A stretch of 39,404 bases of DNA. Source: Candidatus Aerophobota bacterium (GTDB taxonomy: Bacteria > Aerophobota > Aerophobia > Aerophobales > JAGGVN01). Within the stretch, counting starts at the first letter, position 1. Each line of letters begins with the position of its first letter. Both the position numbers and the translations under genes were made by a program. Shown here in pieces: positions 8,300-16,049 of the stretch. The notes below the pieces were generated by a model. That model worked only from the letters and a program-made list of their open reading frames with translations, ran no database searches and was not told the origin of the DNA. Location: positions 1-39,404 of the forward strand of contig JAGGVN010000058.1 in assembly GCA_021158005.1 (NCBI GenBank). Reading direction: 5' to 3'.

Positions 8300-9646
8300 T
8301 TACCACCCCATCTTTCTTCGCCATTCATCATAAGTTCCTTTTTCCTCTTCTATTAACTTCTTTAACCGTTTCTTGGGAGGAAGGCCTTTCTCAGCTATTC
8401 TTCTAAGAGGATCAGTGTGCTTACCTAAATGTTCTGTTACCCACCGGTGAAACTTAAGTTCCAGTTCGTCCACAATTTCTCTTCTCTCCTCCACAAGGTT
8501 CTTGAGCTCTTTAGGGTCAGATTGAAGGTCGTAAAGTTCAGTTGAGGGAAGATTCCAGAACCCGTTATCTATACACTTAATTAATTTCCACCTTTTATTT
8601 CTCATCATTCGGGTAGCCTGCCATAGACCCTGATTAGTAAAAACTTCTTTGTATTGCTCTGTGCGCTCTCCTTTTAACAGCGGGAATAAACTCTTGCCTT
8701 CAAATTCATCGGGAATATCAACTCCAAAAAATTCCAGCACGGTGGGAGCAATATCAATTAGTTGAACCAATGCCTCAATTTTTTTACCTCGGGGAAGGTC
8801 AGGATGATGGAAAATGAGGGGGACATGGATTGTGGGTTCGTAGACATCAGCATGGTCAAAGTAGATATTATGTTCTCCTAAACTTTCCCCATGATCGGAA
8901 GTTAATATAATGAGAGTATCATTTAAAATGTTTAGTTCTTCCAGGGTGGCTATCAGTTCACCAAACTTTTCATCAACGTAGGTAATCTCAGCATCGTATT
9001 GAGCAATGACATATTCAATATCGGTAATACCTTTACCCATTGCATCTAAAAGTCTTTTAACAAAGGGATAAGCTAAGCTTTCCTTTATTCCCTCAAGGCT
9101 GTGATTGTCTGGGTCTTTTTCGTCTCCCTGATAGTAAAGTCTTTTGTAGCGGGATGGGGGAGCATATATCGTGTGCACATCCCAATAATGAACGAACATA
9201 AAGAAGTTATCTTCCCGATGAGTTTTAAGCCAGGGGATAGCCATAGAGTTTATCTGGTCCGCAGTTACTCTTTGAGTTAATCTAACATCTCCAGCTACAG
9301 GATTCATATAATATTGAAAACCCCTGGCAAACCACTTCTTCATATGATAAAGGGTACTTACCGCACAAGTTGTATATCCTTTAGATACTAAAATTTGAGG
9401 AAACCAGGGAGCATCATCAGGGAGATACTCATCAGCATGGGAGACTACCCCTGTAGAGATACCTCTTTTTCCAGAAAACATTGCTGTATAAGAAGGTTGA
9501 GTAGGAACATCCGTAGGATAAGCATTAGAAAATAGGACCCCTTCAGAAGCTATTCGGTCAATATTAGGAGAGGTGGGCCTAAAGTATCCATAGCAACTAA
9601 GATGATCTGCCCGTAAGGTATCAAATACCACATATAATACTCTCAT
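8300..9646 (-). CDS. Sulfatase-fold hydrolase (alkaline phosphatase superfamily) without a formylglycine site
   Basis: A 448-residue protein of the sulfatase family. The metal-binding N-terminus VVFDTLRADHLSCYG (D9, D14), the central HYWDVHTIYAPP and the later TSDHGESLGEH are all well kept. At the place where sulfatases carry Cys or Ser-x-Pro-x-Arg, this protein reads PTQPSYTAMFSG, so T49 occupies the nucleophile position and Tyr replaces the Arg. Formylglycine cannot form from Thr, so I infer a phosphodiesterase, phosphatase or phosphonate-hydrolase-like activity, as in Thr-using members of the superfamily. There is no signal peptide. No sulfatase-maturase gene lies nearby. An AAAGGAGG site precedes the ATG. 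Confidence 0.85.
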   Translation of the reverse strand: MRVLYVVFDTLRADHLSCYGYFRPTSPNIDRIASEGVLFSNAYPTDVPTQPSYTAMFSGKRGISTGVVSHADEYLPDDAPWFPQILVSKGYTTCAVSTLYHMKKWFARGFQYYMNPVAGDVRLTQRVTADQINSMAIPWLKTHREDNFFMFVHYWDVHTIYAPPSRYKRLYYQGDEKDPDNHSLEGIKESLAYPFVKRLLDAMGKGITDIEYVIAQYDAEITYVDEKFGELIATLEELNILNDTLIILTSDHGESLGEHNIYFDHADVYEPTIHVPLIFHHPDLPRGKKIEALVQLIDIAPTVLEFFGVDIPDEFEGKSLFPLLKGERTEQYKEVFTNQGLWQATRMMRNKRWKLIKCIDNGFWNLPSTELYDLQSDPKELKNLVEERREIVDELELKFHRWVTEHLGKHTDPLRRIAEKGLPPKKRLKKLIEEEKGTYDEWRRKMGW

Positions 9647-9690
9647 TTTCCAAAACCTCCTTTTTACTTTTTAATTTAAAACCATTACTT

Positions 9691-9718
9691 TTTATACCAT
9701 AATTGGCTAAAAAATCAA
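9691..9718 (-). promoter_or_regulatory. Predicted promoter of the sulfatase-fold gene
   Basis: On the minus strand TTGATT (9718-9713) and TATAAA (9696-9691) are 16 bases apart, 45 bases upstream of the ATG at 9646. Confidence 0.5.
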
Positions 9719-9771
9719 ATTTTTTGGCTTTATGCTCAATATAGAACTGTCCCGATTCTGATTTTAAAAGA

Positions 9772-9825
9772 AAGAGGTTGCCGAAATAATAGCTGGGTGG
9801 GTTTATAAACTCACCTTAACCTCTT
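9772..9825. repeat. Nested inverted repeat
   Basis: The outer arms AAGAGGTT (9772-9779) and AACCTCTT (9818-9825) are perfectly complementary. The right half of the interior is a 20-base near-palindrome, GGTGGGTTTATAAACTCACC (9796-9815), with a single G-T pair. It could be an operator, a small mobile-element relic or a structured RNA; there is no T-run that would make it a terminator. Confidence 0.5.
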
Positions 9826-10015
9826 AAAAGTTCATATCGGGTTATATTGGGGTGTTTTTTAGGCGTTACTCAATTAGTAGATGCTTGGTTTCAATTTCTT
9901 ATAGGAGCTTGTGAATTTCCCGTTTTAAAATGAGAGGACGGAGATATATAGTATCGAAGGTAGTTGGTAGATGCTATTTGAGATGGAATGTATTTTTGAT
10001 AAAAAATAATAACGG

Positions 10016-10044
10016 TTTGCAAATGTTTATTTTTCGTGTATAAT
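10016..10044 (+). promoter_or_regulatory. Predicted promoter of the cupin-deacetylase operon
   Basis: TTTGCA (10016-10021) and a perfect TATAAT (10039-10044) are 17 bases apart. The leader to the coding start is over 100 bases long and can form small hairpins. Confidence 0.5.
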
Positions 10045-10225
10045 TAAAATAGGGCAATAAAAAGCTTATTCATCTTTTGATCCTTCTTCTGGTAATGAGT
10101 ACGATACCTCTCGGCGTGCACTCGAGAGTGATATAGCTGCCTCTACTATTTAGAGAGGGGGCAGTTTCATGGACTTTAATTTGAGGTTAAATTTTCAAAG
10201 AATAATCTATCAAGGAGGAAGGGAA

Positions 10226-10567
10226 GTGAGTAAACATTACATTGTGAAAAAAATTGGAGATATTTCTGAGGAAAGAAGTATTTGTGGCTTTAGGAAACGA
10301 CTTATTACAGAAAAAGATTTTAAAGAAGCAAGTTTTACTTTTCTAAGTGTATATGAGGCCACTAAACATTATCATAAAAAAAGTACTGAGTTCTATTATG
10401 TATTAAAGGGGAAAGGAATTTTGGAATTAGATAAAGAAGAGATTAAGCTTGAACCAGGAACCTTAGTGATGATTAATCCTGGGACAAAGCATCGAGCTAT
10501 AGGTAAAGTAGAAGCTCTCATAATAGGTATACCTCCTTTTGATCCCACCGATACTTATGAGAATTAG
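10226..10567 (+). CDS. Small cupin-domain protein
   Basis: A single-domain cupin of 113 residues from the chosen GTG start. Cupin motif 1 is seen as HYHKKSTEFYYVLKGKG (H-x-H then E then G) and motif 2 as PGTLVMINPGTKHRAIG, giving a His-His-Glu-His metal site. Such proteins bind sugars or isomerise them. An AAGGAGGA site at 10212-10219, six bases before GTG 10226, decides this start. An upstream in-frame ATG at 10169 also has an AGAGGGGG site, but that site lies in a hairpin and the added 19 residues are not cupin-like. A polysaccharide deacetylase gene follows after 15 bases, so the two probably act on one carbohydrate substrate. Confidence 0.78.
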   Translation: MSKHYIVKKIGDISEERSICGFRKRLITEKDFKEASFTFLSVYEATKHYHKKSTEFYYVLKGKGILELDKEEIKLEPGTLVMINPGTKHRAIGKVEALIIGIPPFDPTDTYEN

Positions 10568-10582
10568 CAGGAAAATATAATA

Positions 10583-11467
10583 TTGAAAGAGAAAATTTAT
10601 GTAATCTTTACTATGGATTGTGAGAGAATTAAGAAGTTTTCACCTCCTGGTGGCCCAGAAACCTGGAGAGTTAGTGAACGCGCTATAGAGGGATTTTCTG
10701 AAATACTTCTCGATAAAAACCTATTAGCTACTTTCTTTATTGTTCCGCAGACAGCACATCAGCATCGAGGTTTATTTTTAGATTTAGAAAAGAAGGGCTT
10801 TGAGTTAGGAATGCATCTACATCCTCAGAGCTTTGATGGTTTGAGATATAAGGACTACTTAGGTGGATATTCCCTTGAAAAACAGATAGAAATTTTAAGA
10901 GAGGCTGCAAACGTCTGGCGAGAAGCCTTAGGAAAGACTCCAAAAAGTTTTAGACCGGGAAACTTCTCCGCTAATGATTCTACCTTTAGGGCTCTTTACG
11001 CAGTAGGATTCAGACAGGGCAGTGTCTCTGCTCCTGAGCGTGAGATACCGGAGTACAAAGCAGTATGGAGAGGACTCTATCCGTATGCTCATCATGTTCA
11101 CCCTAATTTTAGGCTTATTCCCGGTAATCTTGACTTCTATGAGGTGCCCGTTACTGAAGATTGGGATAAGCGTACCTGGCAAGGAAAATCAGCTATGGAA
11201 CTAAGAATTGAAATGGGGAATATTGAAGACCATTTTTCTACAATTAATAAGAGGATTTTGGATATGAGAGAGAAAAAGATTCCAGTAAAGACGCTGGTAG
11301 CCGTAACTCATAATTTTTTTGATTATAAACAGAGGAGAGAACCCCGAAGGAAAGTATTAGAGAAAGTAACAGATTACCTATGGGAGAGCGCCGAAAAACT
11401 CAACTTTCAGCTCTGTCCTATTACTCTGAGCAACTTACATAAAATTGTCGATGAAGAAAATATATGA
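10583..11467 (+). CDS. Polysaccharide deacetylase (NodB-like) family protein
   Basis: A 294-residue carbohydrate-esterase-4-like protein. The N-terminal strand has FTMDCER, where the Asp is the likely catalytic base. ATFFIVPQTAHQH and GMHLHPQSF (the H-x-H metal motif) follow, and FRPGNFSANDSTFRALYAVGF matches motif 3. It starts at TTG with an AGGAAA site nearby. There is no signal peptide, so it may act in the cytoplasm on nucleotide-sugars or precursors rather than on wall polymer. The last bases overlap an ATG (ATGA) that once opened a Gfo/Idh gene, now decayed. The operon with the cupin gene suggests amino-sugar or surface-sugar metabolism. Confidence 0.82.
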   Translation: MKEKIYVIFTMDCERIKKFSPPGGPETWRVSERAIEGFSEILLDKNLLATFFIVPQTAHQHRGLFLDLEKKGFELGMHLHPQSFDGLRYKDYLGGYSLEKQIEILREAANVWREALGKTPKSFRPGNFSANDSTFRALYAVGFRQGSVSAPEREIPEYKAVWRGLYPYAHHVHPNFRLIPGNLDFYEVPVTEDWDKRTWQGKSAMELRIEMGNIEDHFSTINKRILDMREKKIPVKTLVAVTHNFFDYKQRREPRRKVLEKVTDYLWESAEKLNFQLCPITLSNLHKIVDEENI

Positions 11468-11565
11468 GGGTAAAGTGGGGAATTATAGACTGTGGAAATG
11501 TGGCTAAATACAAAGGGGACTAGCTCTTTATCAAGTTAACCAAAGTAGAGGGTGTTAGCCGGCAA
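11464..11565 (+). pseudogene. Remnant of a Gfo/Idh/MocA oxidoreductase N-terminus
   Basis: From the ATG at 11464, overlapping the deacetylase stop as ATGA, the frame reads MRVKWGIIDCGNVAKYKGD and then TAG. This is the dinucleotide-binding first strand of Gfo/Idh proteins, with GIIDCGNVA for the usual GxGxxG-like GIIGCGxxA. Shifting by one base at the G run (11515-11518) recovers GLALYQVNQ, the expected continuation. Loss of one G explains the stop. Homology fades by about 11565 and the rest of the gene is gone. The coupled start shows it was once the third gene of the cupin-deacetylase operon. Confidence 0.72.
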
Positions 11566-11580
11566 ATAAAGAAAAGTATT

Positions 11581-11619
11581 CCCAAGAGAGAAGTGTTGAG
11601 AAATTAGTCTCTTTTTGGG
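11581..11619 (+). terminator. Possible hairpin terminator or leader hairpin
   Basis: CCCAAGAGA (11581-11589) can pair with TCTCTTTTTGGG (11608-11619), with a two-base bulge. The T-run lies inside the right arm rather than after it, so terminator function is uncertain. It lies between the decayed oxidoreductase and the next gene. Confidence 0.28.
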
Positions 11620-11661
11620 AGCTTTCAGGGAAAAACGAACATAATATAAGGGAGGTGACTA

Positions 11662-12231
11662 ATGAGAGGAGTAAAAAGTCTAATAATAATGGGAATGGTT
11701 ATTTCTCTATTTCTGGGAGAAAGTGTATTAGCTAAAGTATGGAAACCTTATCAATTCAGTGGGAAGAGTGAGCATTTTGAATACTTAATTACTACCTTCG
11801 AAGATGAAAAAGAGGAGAGATCTACTTACATTCTTGATATTAAAAAAGGGGAAGGGAATCTTTATGATGTTACTGTGACCTCTAAATGGACAACGGAAGA
11901 ATTGGGAGATAGTATTTTAGCAGGATTCTGGGGAGGTAGGGGAATAATGTGGCTCTTTCTTAATCCTATGTATGGGATGTATTTTACCAATTTTGATTTA
12001 GAAGTAGGGGAAGGAGTAAGTTTTTTTGGTGCAGGATATATGAAAATTACCGGGAAGGAAAAAGTTGCCGGAGTGGAAGGTTTCGTATGCGAATTTCGGG
12101 AGAAGAAAAAAGCTCCCCTTTTATCTCGCTGGGTAATTAATCCCGATATTGCTCTCCCCTTGAAAACAGAAAATTTTAATGAGGAGGGGAAACTGGACCA
12201 TAAAGTAGAGCTTCAAAAATACTCTCGCTAA
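11662..12231 (+). CDS. Secreted protein of unknown function
   Basis: A 189-residue protein that I do not recognise. It has a clear signal peptide (basic MRGVK, a hydrophobic core, then a likely cut after SVLA near residue 24). The mature part looks beta-rich with alternating charged and hydrophobic residues (EYLITTFEDEKEERSTYILD). A hydrophobic patch GIMWLFLNPMYGMYF lies near residues 92-108, and the stretch FGAGYMKITGKEKVAGVEGF follows. It is probably periplasmic or carried to the outer membrane. It starts at ATG behind a GGGAGGTGA site and ends three bases from the convergent era gene. Confidence 0.65.
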   Translation: MRGVKSLIIMGMVISLFLGESVLAKVWKPYQFSGKSEHFEYLITTFEDEKEERSTYILDIKKGEGNLYDVTVTSKWTTEELGDSILAGFWGGRGIMWLFLNPMYGMYFTNFDLEVGEGVSFFGAGYMKITGKEKVAGVEGFVCEFREKKKAPLLSRWVINPDIALPLKTENFNEEGKLDHKVELQKYSR

Positions 12232-12234
12232 AGA

Positions 12235-13140
12235 TTATTTATATTCTATTTCCTTGAGAGAGTCTTTGTGATGACGCCAGTTCCTTTTTACACTTATCCA
12301 TAAGTCTAAATAAACCTGGCAGCCCAGTCTCTTTTCTATCTCAGAGCGGGCTGCTTCTCCTATCTTTTTTATCATCTTTCCGGATTTACCTACCAGAATT
12401 CCCTTTTGAGAGGAATGCTCAGTAAATATGGTAGCATGAAGGTAGATAAGGCCTTTTCTTCTTTCCTCAAACTCGTCCACTTTTACCATTACCGAATAGG
12501 GTATTTCTTGTTTGGTGAAGTTAAAAATCTTTTCTCTGATTAATTCGGCTACCAGGAGTCGCTCAGGTTGGTCAGTAATGAAATCTGAGGAATAATAAGG
12601 AGAATGAAAGGGAAGATGATTAATTATCTCCCCCATTAAAATAGAGAGATTGGTTCCTTTTTTAGCTGAGATAGGAATAATTTTAGTAAAAGAAAAAAAA
12701 CTTTCGTAATCTTCTTTTATAGAGTTTAACTCGGCTTCTTTTATCTTATCTATCTTATTGATGAGTAAAAAAGAAGGCTTTTTGATTTTTTTTAAGTCCT
12801 TCAGGATAAATCTATCGTTAGCAGTAGGAGGGGAAGAGTTGACTATAAATGCTATTATATCTACTCCCTCAAGATTTTTAAGAGTCTCCTTGATTAACTC
12901 CTTATCGATAACTGTTTTCACCTGGCTAAGTTCAACTATTCCGGGAGTATCTAAAAAAATCACTTGAGCCTCTTCAAAGGTAATTATACCTCGAATTATA
13001 TTGCGGGTAGTTTGAGGCAGAGGAGAGGTAATAGTAATCTTCTCCCCTACCAGTTGATTAAGAAGAGTAGATTTACCCACATTTGGCCGCCCTATAAGAG
13101 CAACAAATCCCGCTTTAAAATCTTTCTTTTCATTTCTCAT
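12235..13140 (-). CDS. era: GTPase Era
   Basis: Era, the essential GTPase that binds 16S rRNA during 30S subunit maturation, 301 residues as usual. G1 is GRPNVGKS (residues 17-24), G3 is DTPGIVE and G4 is NKID. An effector region rich in Thr (TSPLPQTTRN) is present. The C-terminal KH RNA-binding domain includes GILVGKSGKMIKKIGEAARS and ends in WRHH as in most Era proteins. It is cytoplasmic and membrane-associated. The ATG has an AAAGGA site. It lies downstream of glutamine synthetase on the same strand with a 94-base gap that shows no clear terminator, so they may be cotranscribed. Confidence 0.97.
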   Translation of the reverse strand: MRNEKKDFKAGFVALIGRPNVGKSTLLNQLVGEKITITSPLPQTTRNIIRGIITFEEAQVIFLDTPGIVELSQVKTVIDKELIKETLKNLEGVDIIAFIVNSSPPTANDRFILKDLKKIKKPSFLLINKIDKIKEAELNSIKEDYESFFSFTKIIPISAKKGTNLSILMGEIINHLPFHSPYYSSDFITDQPERLLVAELIREKIFNFTKQEIPYSVMVKVDEFEERRKGLIYLHATIFTEHSSQKGILVGKSGKMIKKIGEAARSEIEKRLGCQVYLDLWISVKRNWRHHKDSLKEIEYK

Positions 13141-13234
13141 AAGTAATCCTTTCAGGAAAAAACTGTTCCTCAGGTTTTAGTTTCCGGTCTCACTATATAA
13201 AACAGGCTCACCGGGCAAGCTAATCTTCGGTTTT

Positions 13235-14563
13235 TTAAAGAATGGGTAAATACTTTTCTAATTCATAAGAGGTAACTTGGGAGCGATATTTTTCCCATTC
13301 CATTTTTTTATTTTCTATGAGATTAAAGAATATATGGTCCCCGAGAGTCTTTCTTAACCACTCACTCTTTTCGGCTATTTTTATCGCCTCCCATAAATTC
13401 TCAGGGAGTTGAGCGATACCGGCCTCTTCTCTTTCTTCAGGACTCATTTGATAAACATTCTTAGCTACCGGTTCTACAATATCATACTTTTTTTCTATTC
13501 CCTCCAGTCCTGCTGAAAGGATTACGGCAAAAGTAAGATAAGGGTTGCAAGCCGGGTCCGGGGAGCGAATCTCTATTCGGGTGGCTTTCTCCTTGGCCGG
13601 TTTATAAACAGGGACTCTAATAAGATCTGATCTATTTCTTAAAGCCCAGGAAATATATACCGGTGCTTCATAACCGGGAACTAATCTTTTATAAGAATTA
13701 ACCCATTGATTGGTTATGAGAGTAAATTCAGGCACATGCCTTAGTAAGCCTGATATGTATCTTTTAGCTATTTCTGAAAGATGATATTTATCCTGAGGGT
13801 CAAAAAAAACATTTTTCTCTCCTTTAAAAAGAGACTGGTGGATGTGCATCCCGCTACCATTCTCTCCGTAGACTGGTTTAGGCATAAAGGTAGCATAAAG
13901 GCCATTTTTTAAAGCAACTTCTTTAACTACTAAACGATAGGTCATAGTATTGTCCGCCATTCTCAAAGCATCAGTGTATTTTAAATCAATTTCATGTTGA
14001 CTGGGAGCTACTTCATGATGAGAACATTCTACCTCTATTCCTATTTTTTTTAGAATAAACACAGTCTCTTTTCGGAGATTATCCGCTAAATCCCGCGGAG
14101 TAAGGTCAAAATAACCCCCCGTATCTATTCCTTGAGGAGGAAGCTGAGAAGAGCGAAAATAAAAATATTCCAGCTCCGGTCCTACATAAAAAGTGTATCC
14201 TAAGTCTTCTGCTCTTTTAAGGTTTCTCTTTAGTATATACCGGGGGTCTCCTCTATATGGATGACCGTCTGGTTCGAGAACATCGCAAAACATTCGTGCC
14301 ACTTCTCCATACTGGTTATTTCCAGGGATAATAGAGAAGGTAGTAGGGTCAGGCATAGCCACCATATCACTTTCTTCAATACGAGTAAATCCTTTAATAG
14401 ATGAACCATCAAAACCTACTCCCTCTTTTAAGGCTTTCTCCAGTTCCTCCACAGTAATAGCGAAGCTTTTCAAAAAGCCCAGAATATCTGTAAACCAAAG
14501 ATAAATAAATTTTACCCCTCTTTTTTTTACTTCTTCCATAACCCATTTTTTATCTTTAATCAT
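13235..14563 (-). CDS. glnA: Glutamine synthetase type I
   Basis: GlnA converts glutamate, ammonia and ATP to glutamine. At 442 residues it fits the short GSI-alpha group. Hallmarks include VGFDGSSIKGF, VGPELEYFYF (metal-binding Glu), HHEVAPSQHEID, NGSGMHIHQS, NSYKRLVPGYEAPVYISWA and RIEIRSPDPACNPYLTFA (the Arg-Glu of the active site). The tail ends ELEKYLPIL without the NLYDLPPE adenylylation site, so control by adenylylation is not expected. The ATG at 14563 has an AAGGAGAG site and overlaps the asparaginase stop by eight bases, which decides it over a longer in-frame opening. Coupled translation with an ammonia-releasing asparaginase is notable. Confidence 0.96.
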   Translation of the reverse strand: MIKDKKWVMEEVKKRGVKFIYLWFTDILGFLKSFAITVEELEKALKEGVGFDGSSIKGFTRIEESDMVAMPDPTTFSIIPGNNQYGEVARMFCDVLEPDGHPYRGDPRYILKRNLKRAEDLGYTFYVGPELEYFYFRSSQLPPQGIDTGGYFDLTPRDLADNLRKETVFILKKIGIEVECSHHEVAPSQHEIDLKYTDALRMADNTMTYRLVVKEVALKNGLYATFMPKPVYGENGSGMHIHQSLFKGEKNVFFDPQDKYHLSEIAKRYISGLLRHVPEFTLITNQWVNSYKRLVPGYEAPVYISWALRNRSDLIRVPVYKPAKEKATRIEIRSPDPACNPYLTFAVILSAGLEGIEKKYDIVEPVAKNVYQMSPEEREEAGIAQLPENLWEAIKIAEKSEWLRKTLGDHIFFNLIENKKMEWEKYRSQVTSYELEKYLPIL

Positions 14564-15422
14564 TCTCTCTCCTTTTGAAGAATCTTGATTTTTTAACAGT
14601 CTCTTCTTTTCCCGAAAAAATAGCATAAGGAAATTCTTTTCCCAGGGAAGCCGCTCCATATTCTCCCTGTTTATTAAGGGCAATAAATCCCACCCATTCT
14701 TTCTCTCCTTTAGAAATCATTCTTTTAATAACTTCCTCGCAAGCTTTTTGAGGGGACATTCCTCTTCTCATGTTCTCCACAATAAAGAAACTTCCGCAAA
14801 ACATCATTATCTTCTCCCCCATTCCTGTAGCCGCAGCTCCTCCAATCTCATTATCTACATAGAGCCCTGCTCCAATAATACAGGAATCACCCACTCTTCC
14901 GGGCATTTTTCTACTTATTCCACTGGTGGAACAACCTGCATAAACATTTTTTTCAGAATCGAGAAGAATCATTCCAATAGTATCATGAGTCTCAATCTTT
15001 TTTTCTTTTTGTTTAAGCCATTCCCTTTTTGCTTTATCTGTTAAAAGATTTCTCTTTTGAAATCCATTCCTTAAAGCAAATTCCAGGGCTCCTTCCCCTG
15101 CTAAAAGAACATGTTTTGTCTTCTCCATTATTTTTCTGGCTACGGAAATAGGGTTGACTATTTCCTCCAGAGCCGCTACTGCTCCAGCTTTATGGAGAGG
15201 TCCTGACATTATAGCCGCGTCAAGCTGAAGATACCCTTCCTCATTAGGAAGACCTCCGTATCCTACACTCATAACTTCAGGATCTTCTTCTATCACATTA
15301 ATTCCCTTTTCTATAGCATCCAGGGGGCTTCCTCCTTCTCTGAGAACTTCAGCGGCAAATTTATTTGCCTTCTTACCAAAATCCCAGGTCGAAATTATTG
15401 AAAATAAATCTTCCTTTCCCAT
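14556..15422 (-). CDS. Isoaspartyl peptidase / L-asparaginase (Ntn hydrolase)
   Basis: A 288-residue asparaginase_2 family protein. These enzymes are made as precursors that cut themselves before a Thr, which becomes the N-terminal nucleophile. Here the site is ETHDTIGMILLD, with T148, followed by the family segment AGCSTSGISRKMPGRVGDSC and GAAATGMGEKIM. The early SVGYGGLPNEEGYLQLDAA is also typical. The length agrees with the glycosylasparaginase-like subgroup. There is no signal peptide, so I expect a cytoplasmic enzyme hydrolysing Asn, isoaspartyl dipeptides or glycosyl-Asn. It sits between an HD protein and GlnA, overlapping glnA by eight bases, so the ammonia released can be reassimilated. 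Confidence 0.92.
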   Translation of the reverse strand: MGKEDLFSIISTWDFGKKANKFAAEVLREGGSPLDAIEKGINVIEEDPEVMSVGYGGLPNEEGYLQLDAAIMSGPLHKAGAVAALEEIVNPISVARKIMEKTKHVLLAGEGALEFALRNGFQKRNLLTDKAKREWLKQKEKKIETHDTIGMILLDSEKNVYAGCSTSGISRKMPGRVGDSCIIGAGLYVDNEIGGAAATGMGEKIMMFCGSFFIVENMRRGMSPQKACEEVIKRMISKGEKEWVGFIALNKQGEYGAASLGKEFPYAIFSGKEETVKKSRFFKRREND

Positions 15423-15455
15423 TTTTTTTTTACCCTTTCTGAAAAAATTAAGAAA

Positions 15456-15998
15456 TTACAAACCTAAATCATGGTGAATTTTCTGCATTCCCTTAAGAGT
15501 AATTTCAATAAATTTTTCTAAGGATATTCCCAATTTTTCACAAGCCTTTATCTGCTCTCTATCCGCTCCTTGAGCAAAACGTTTCTCCTTGAATCTATGC
15601 ATAATAAAATCCTTATCAAGCTGGGTAAGATTTTTGGTGGGATGGACCAGACAGGCAGAGACAATTAATCCTGTGAGGGCATCTACAGCATAAAGAGCAA
15701 TATCCATCTTACTTTTTGGCTCTGAATGTCCCGCGTGAGCTTTTATGGCATAGATAATTCGCTCATCCACTTTTCCTTTTATCATTTTTGCTGTTTCTAA
15801 ACCGTGCTTTAAAGGATCTCCCCCTGTTTCTTCGTAATCTAAATCATGAATAAGTCCGGCTAAGCTCCAGAGTTTCTCATCTTCGCTAAAGTATCTGGCT
15901 AATTCCTCCATAGAAGCTTCTACAGCCAGAGAGTGTTTAATAAGATTATCTTTCTTTATCTTCGATTTAAGTAACTTCAACCATTCCTCTCGGGTCAT
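15456..15998 (-). CDS. HD-domain phosphohydrolase-like protein
   Basis: A 180-residue HDIG-type protein. The first metal-binding His is in HSLAVEAS, the HD pair in GLIHDLDYEE, and further ligands in the IKAHAGH and YAVDALTGLI segments. The family contains hydrolases of nucleotides and phosphoesters, many uncharacterised; here the acidic and His residues needed for a metal site all look intact. An AGGGGG site precedes the ATG, and a TTGACA promoter lies just upstream. It opens an operon with asparaginase and GlnA, 33 bases before the asparaginase start. The substrate is unknown. Confidence 0.85.
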   Translation of the reverse strand: MTREEWLKLLKSKIKKDNLIKHSLAVEASMEELARYFSEDEKLWSLAGLIHDLDYEETGGDPLKHGLETAKMIKGKVDERIIYAIKAHAGHSEPKSKMDIALYAVDALTGLIVSACLVHPTKNLTQLDKDFIMHRFKEKRFAQGADREQIKACEKLGISLEKFIEITLKGMQKIHHDLGL

Positions 15999-16016
15999 CT
16001 TAACCCCCTTTTCATT

Positions 16017-16044
16017 ATTTTAATTTCTCCTAAAGAGTTGTCAA
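16017..16044 (-). promoter_or_regulatory. Predicted promoter of the HD-asparaginase-glnA operon
   Basis: On the minus strand a perfect TTGACA (16044-16039) and TAAAAT (16022-16017) are 16 bases apart, about 19 bases before the HD gene start. The boxes lie directly after the stop of the SpoIID-like gene. Confidence 0.6.
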
Positions 16045-16049
16045 AATAA

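Larger units (their letters stand above)
9647..10168. other. 520-base divergent intergenic region with a nested inverted repeat
   Basis: No gene is visible here. The region holds a promoter for the minus-strand sulfatase-fold gene near 9700, a promoter for the plus-strand cupin gene near 10030 and a nested inverted repeat at 9772-9825. It also has small hairpins in the cupin leader: CTCTCG with CGAGAG, and CTGCC (10137-10141) with GGCAG (10160-10164). The stretch from 9830 to 10010 shows nothing I recognise. Confidence 0.55.

Noticed and set aside
13141-13234. Terminator between glnA and era from a CCGGT/ACCGG pair
   Set aside because: Only five bases pair over a long loop and there is no T-run, so I do not call it.
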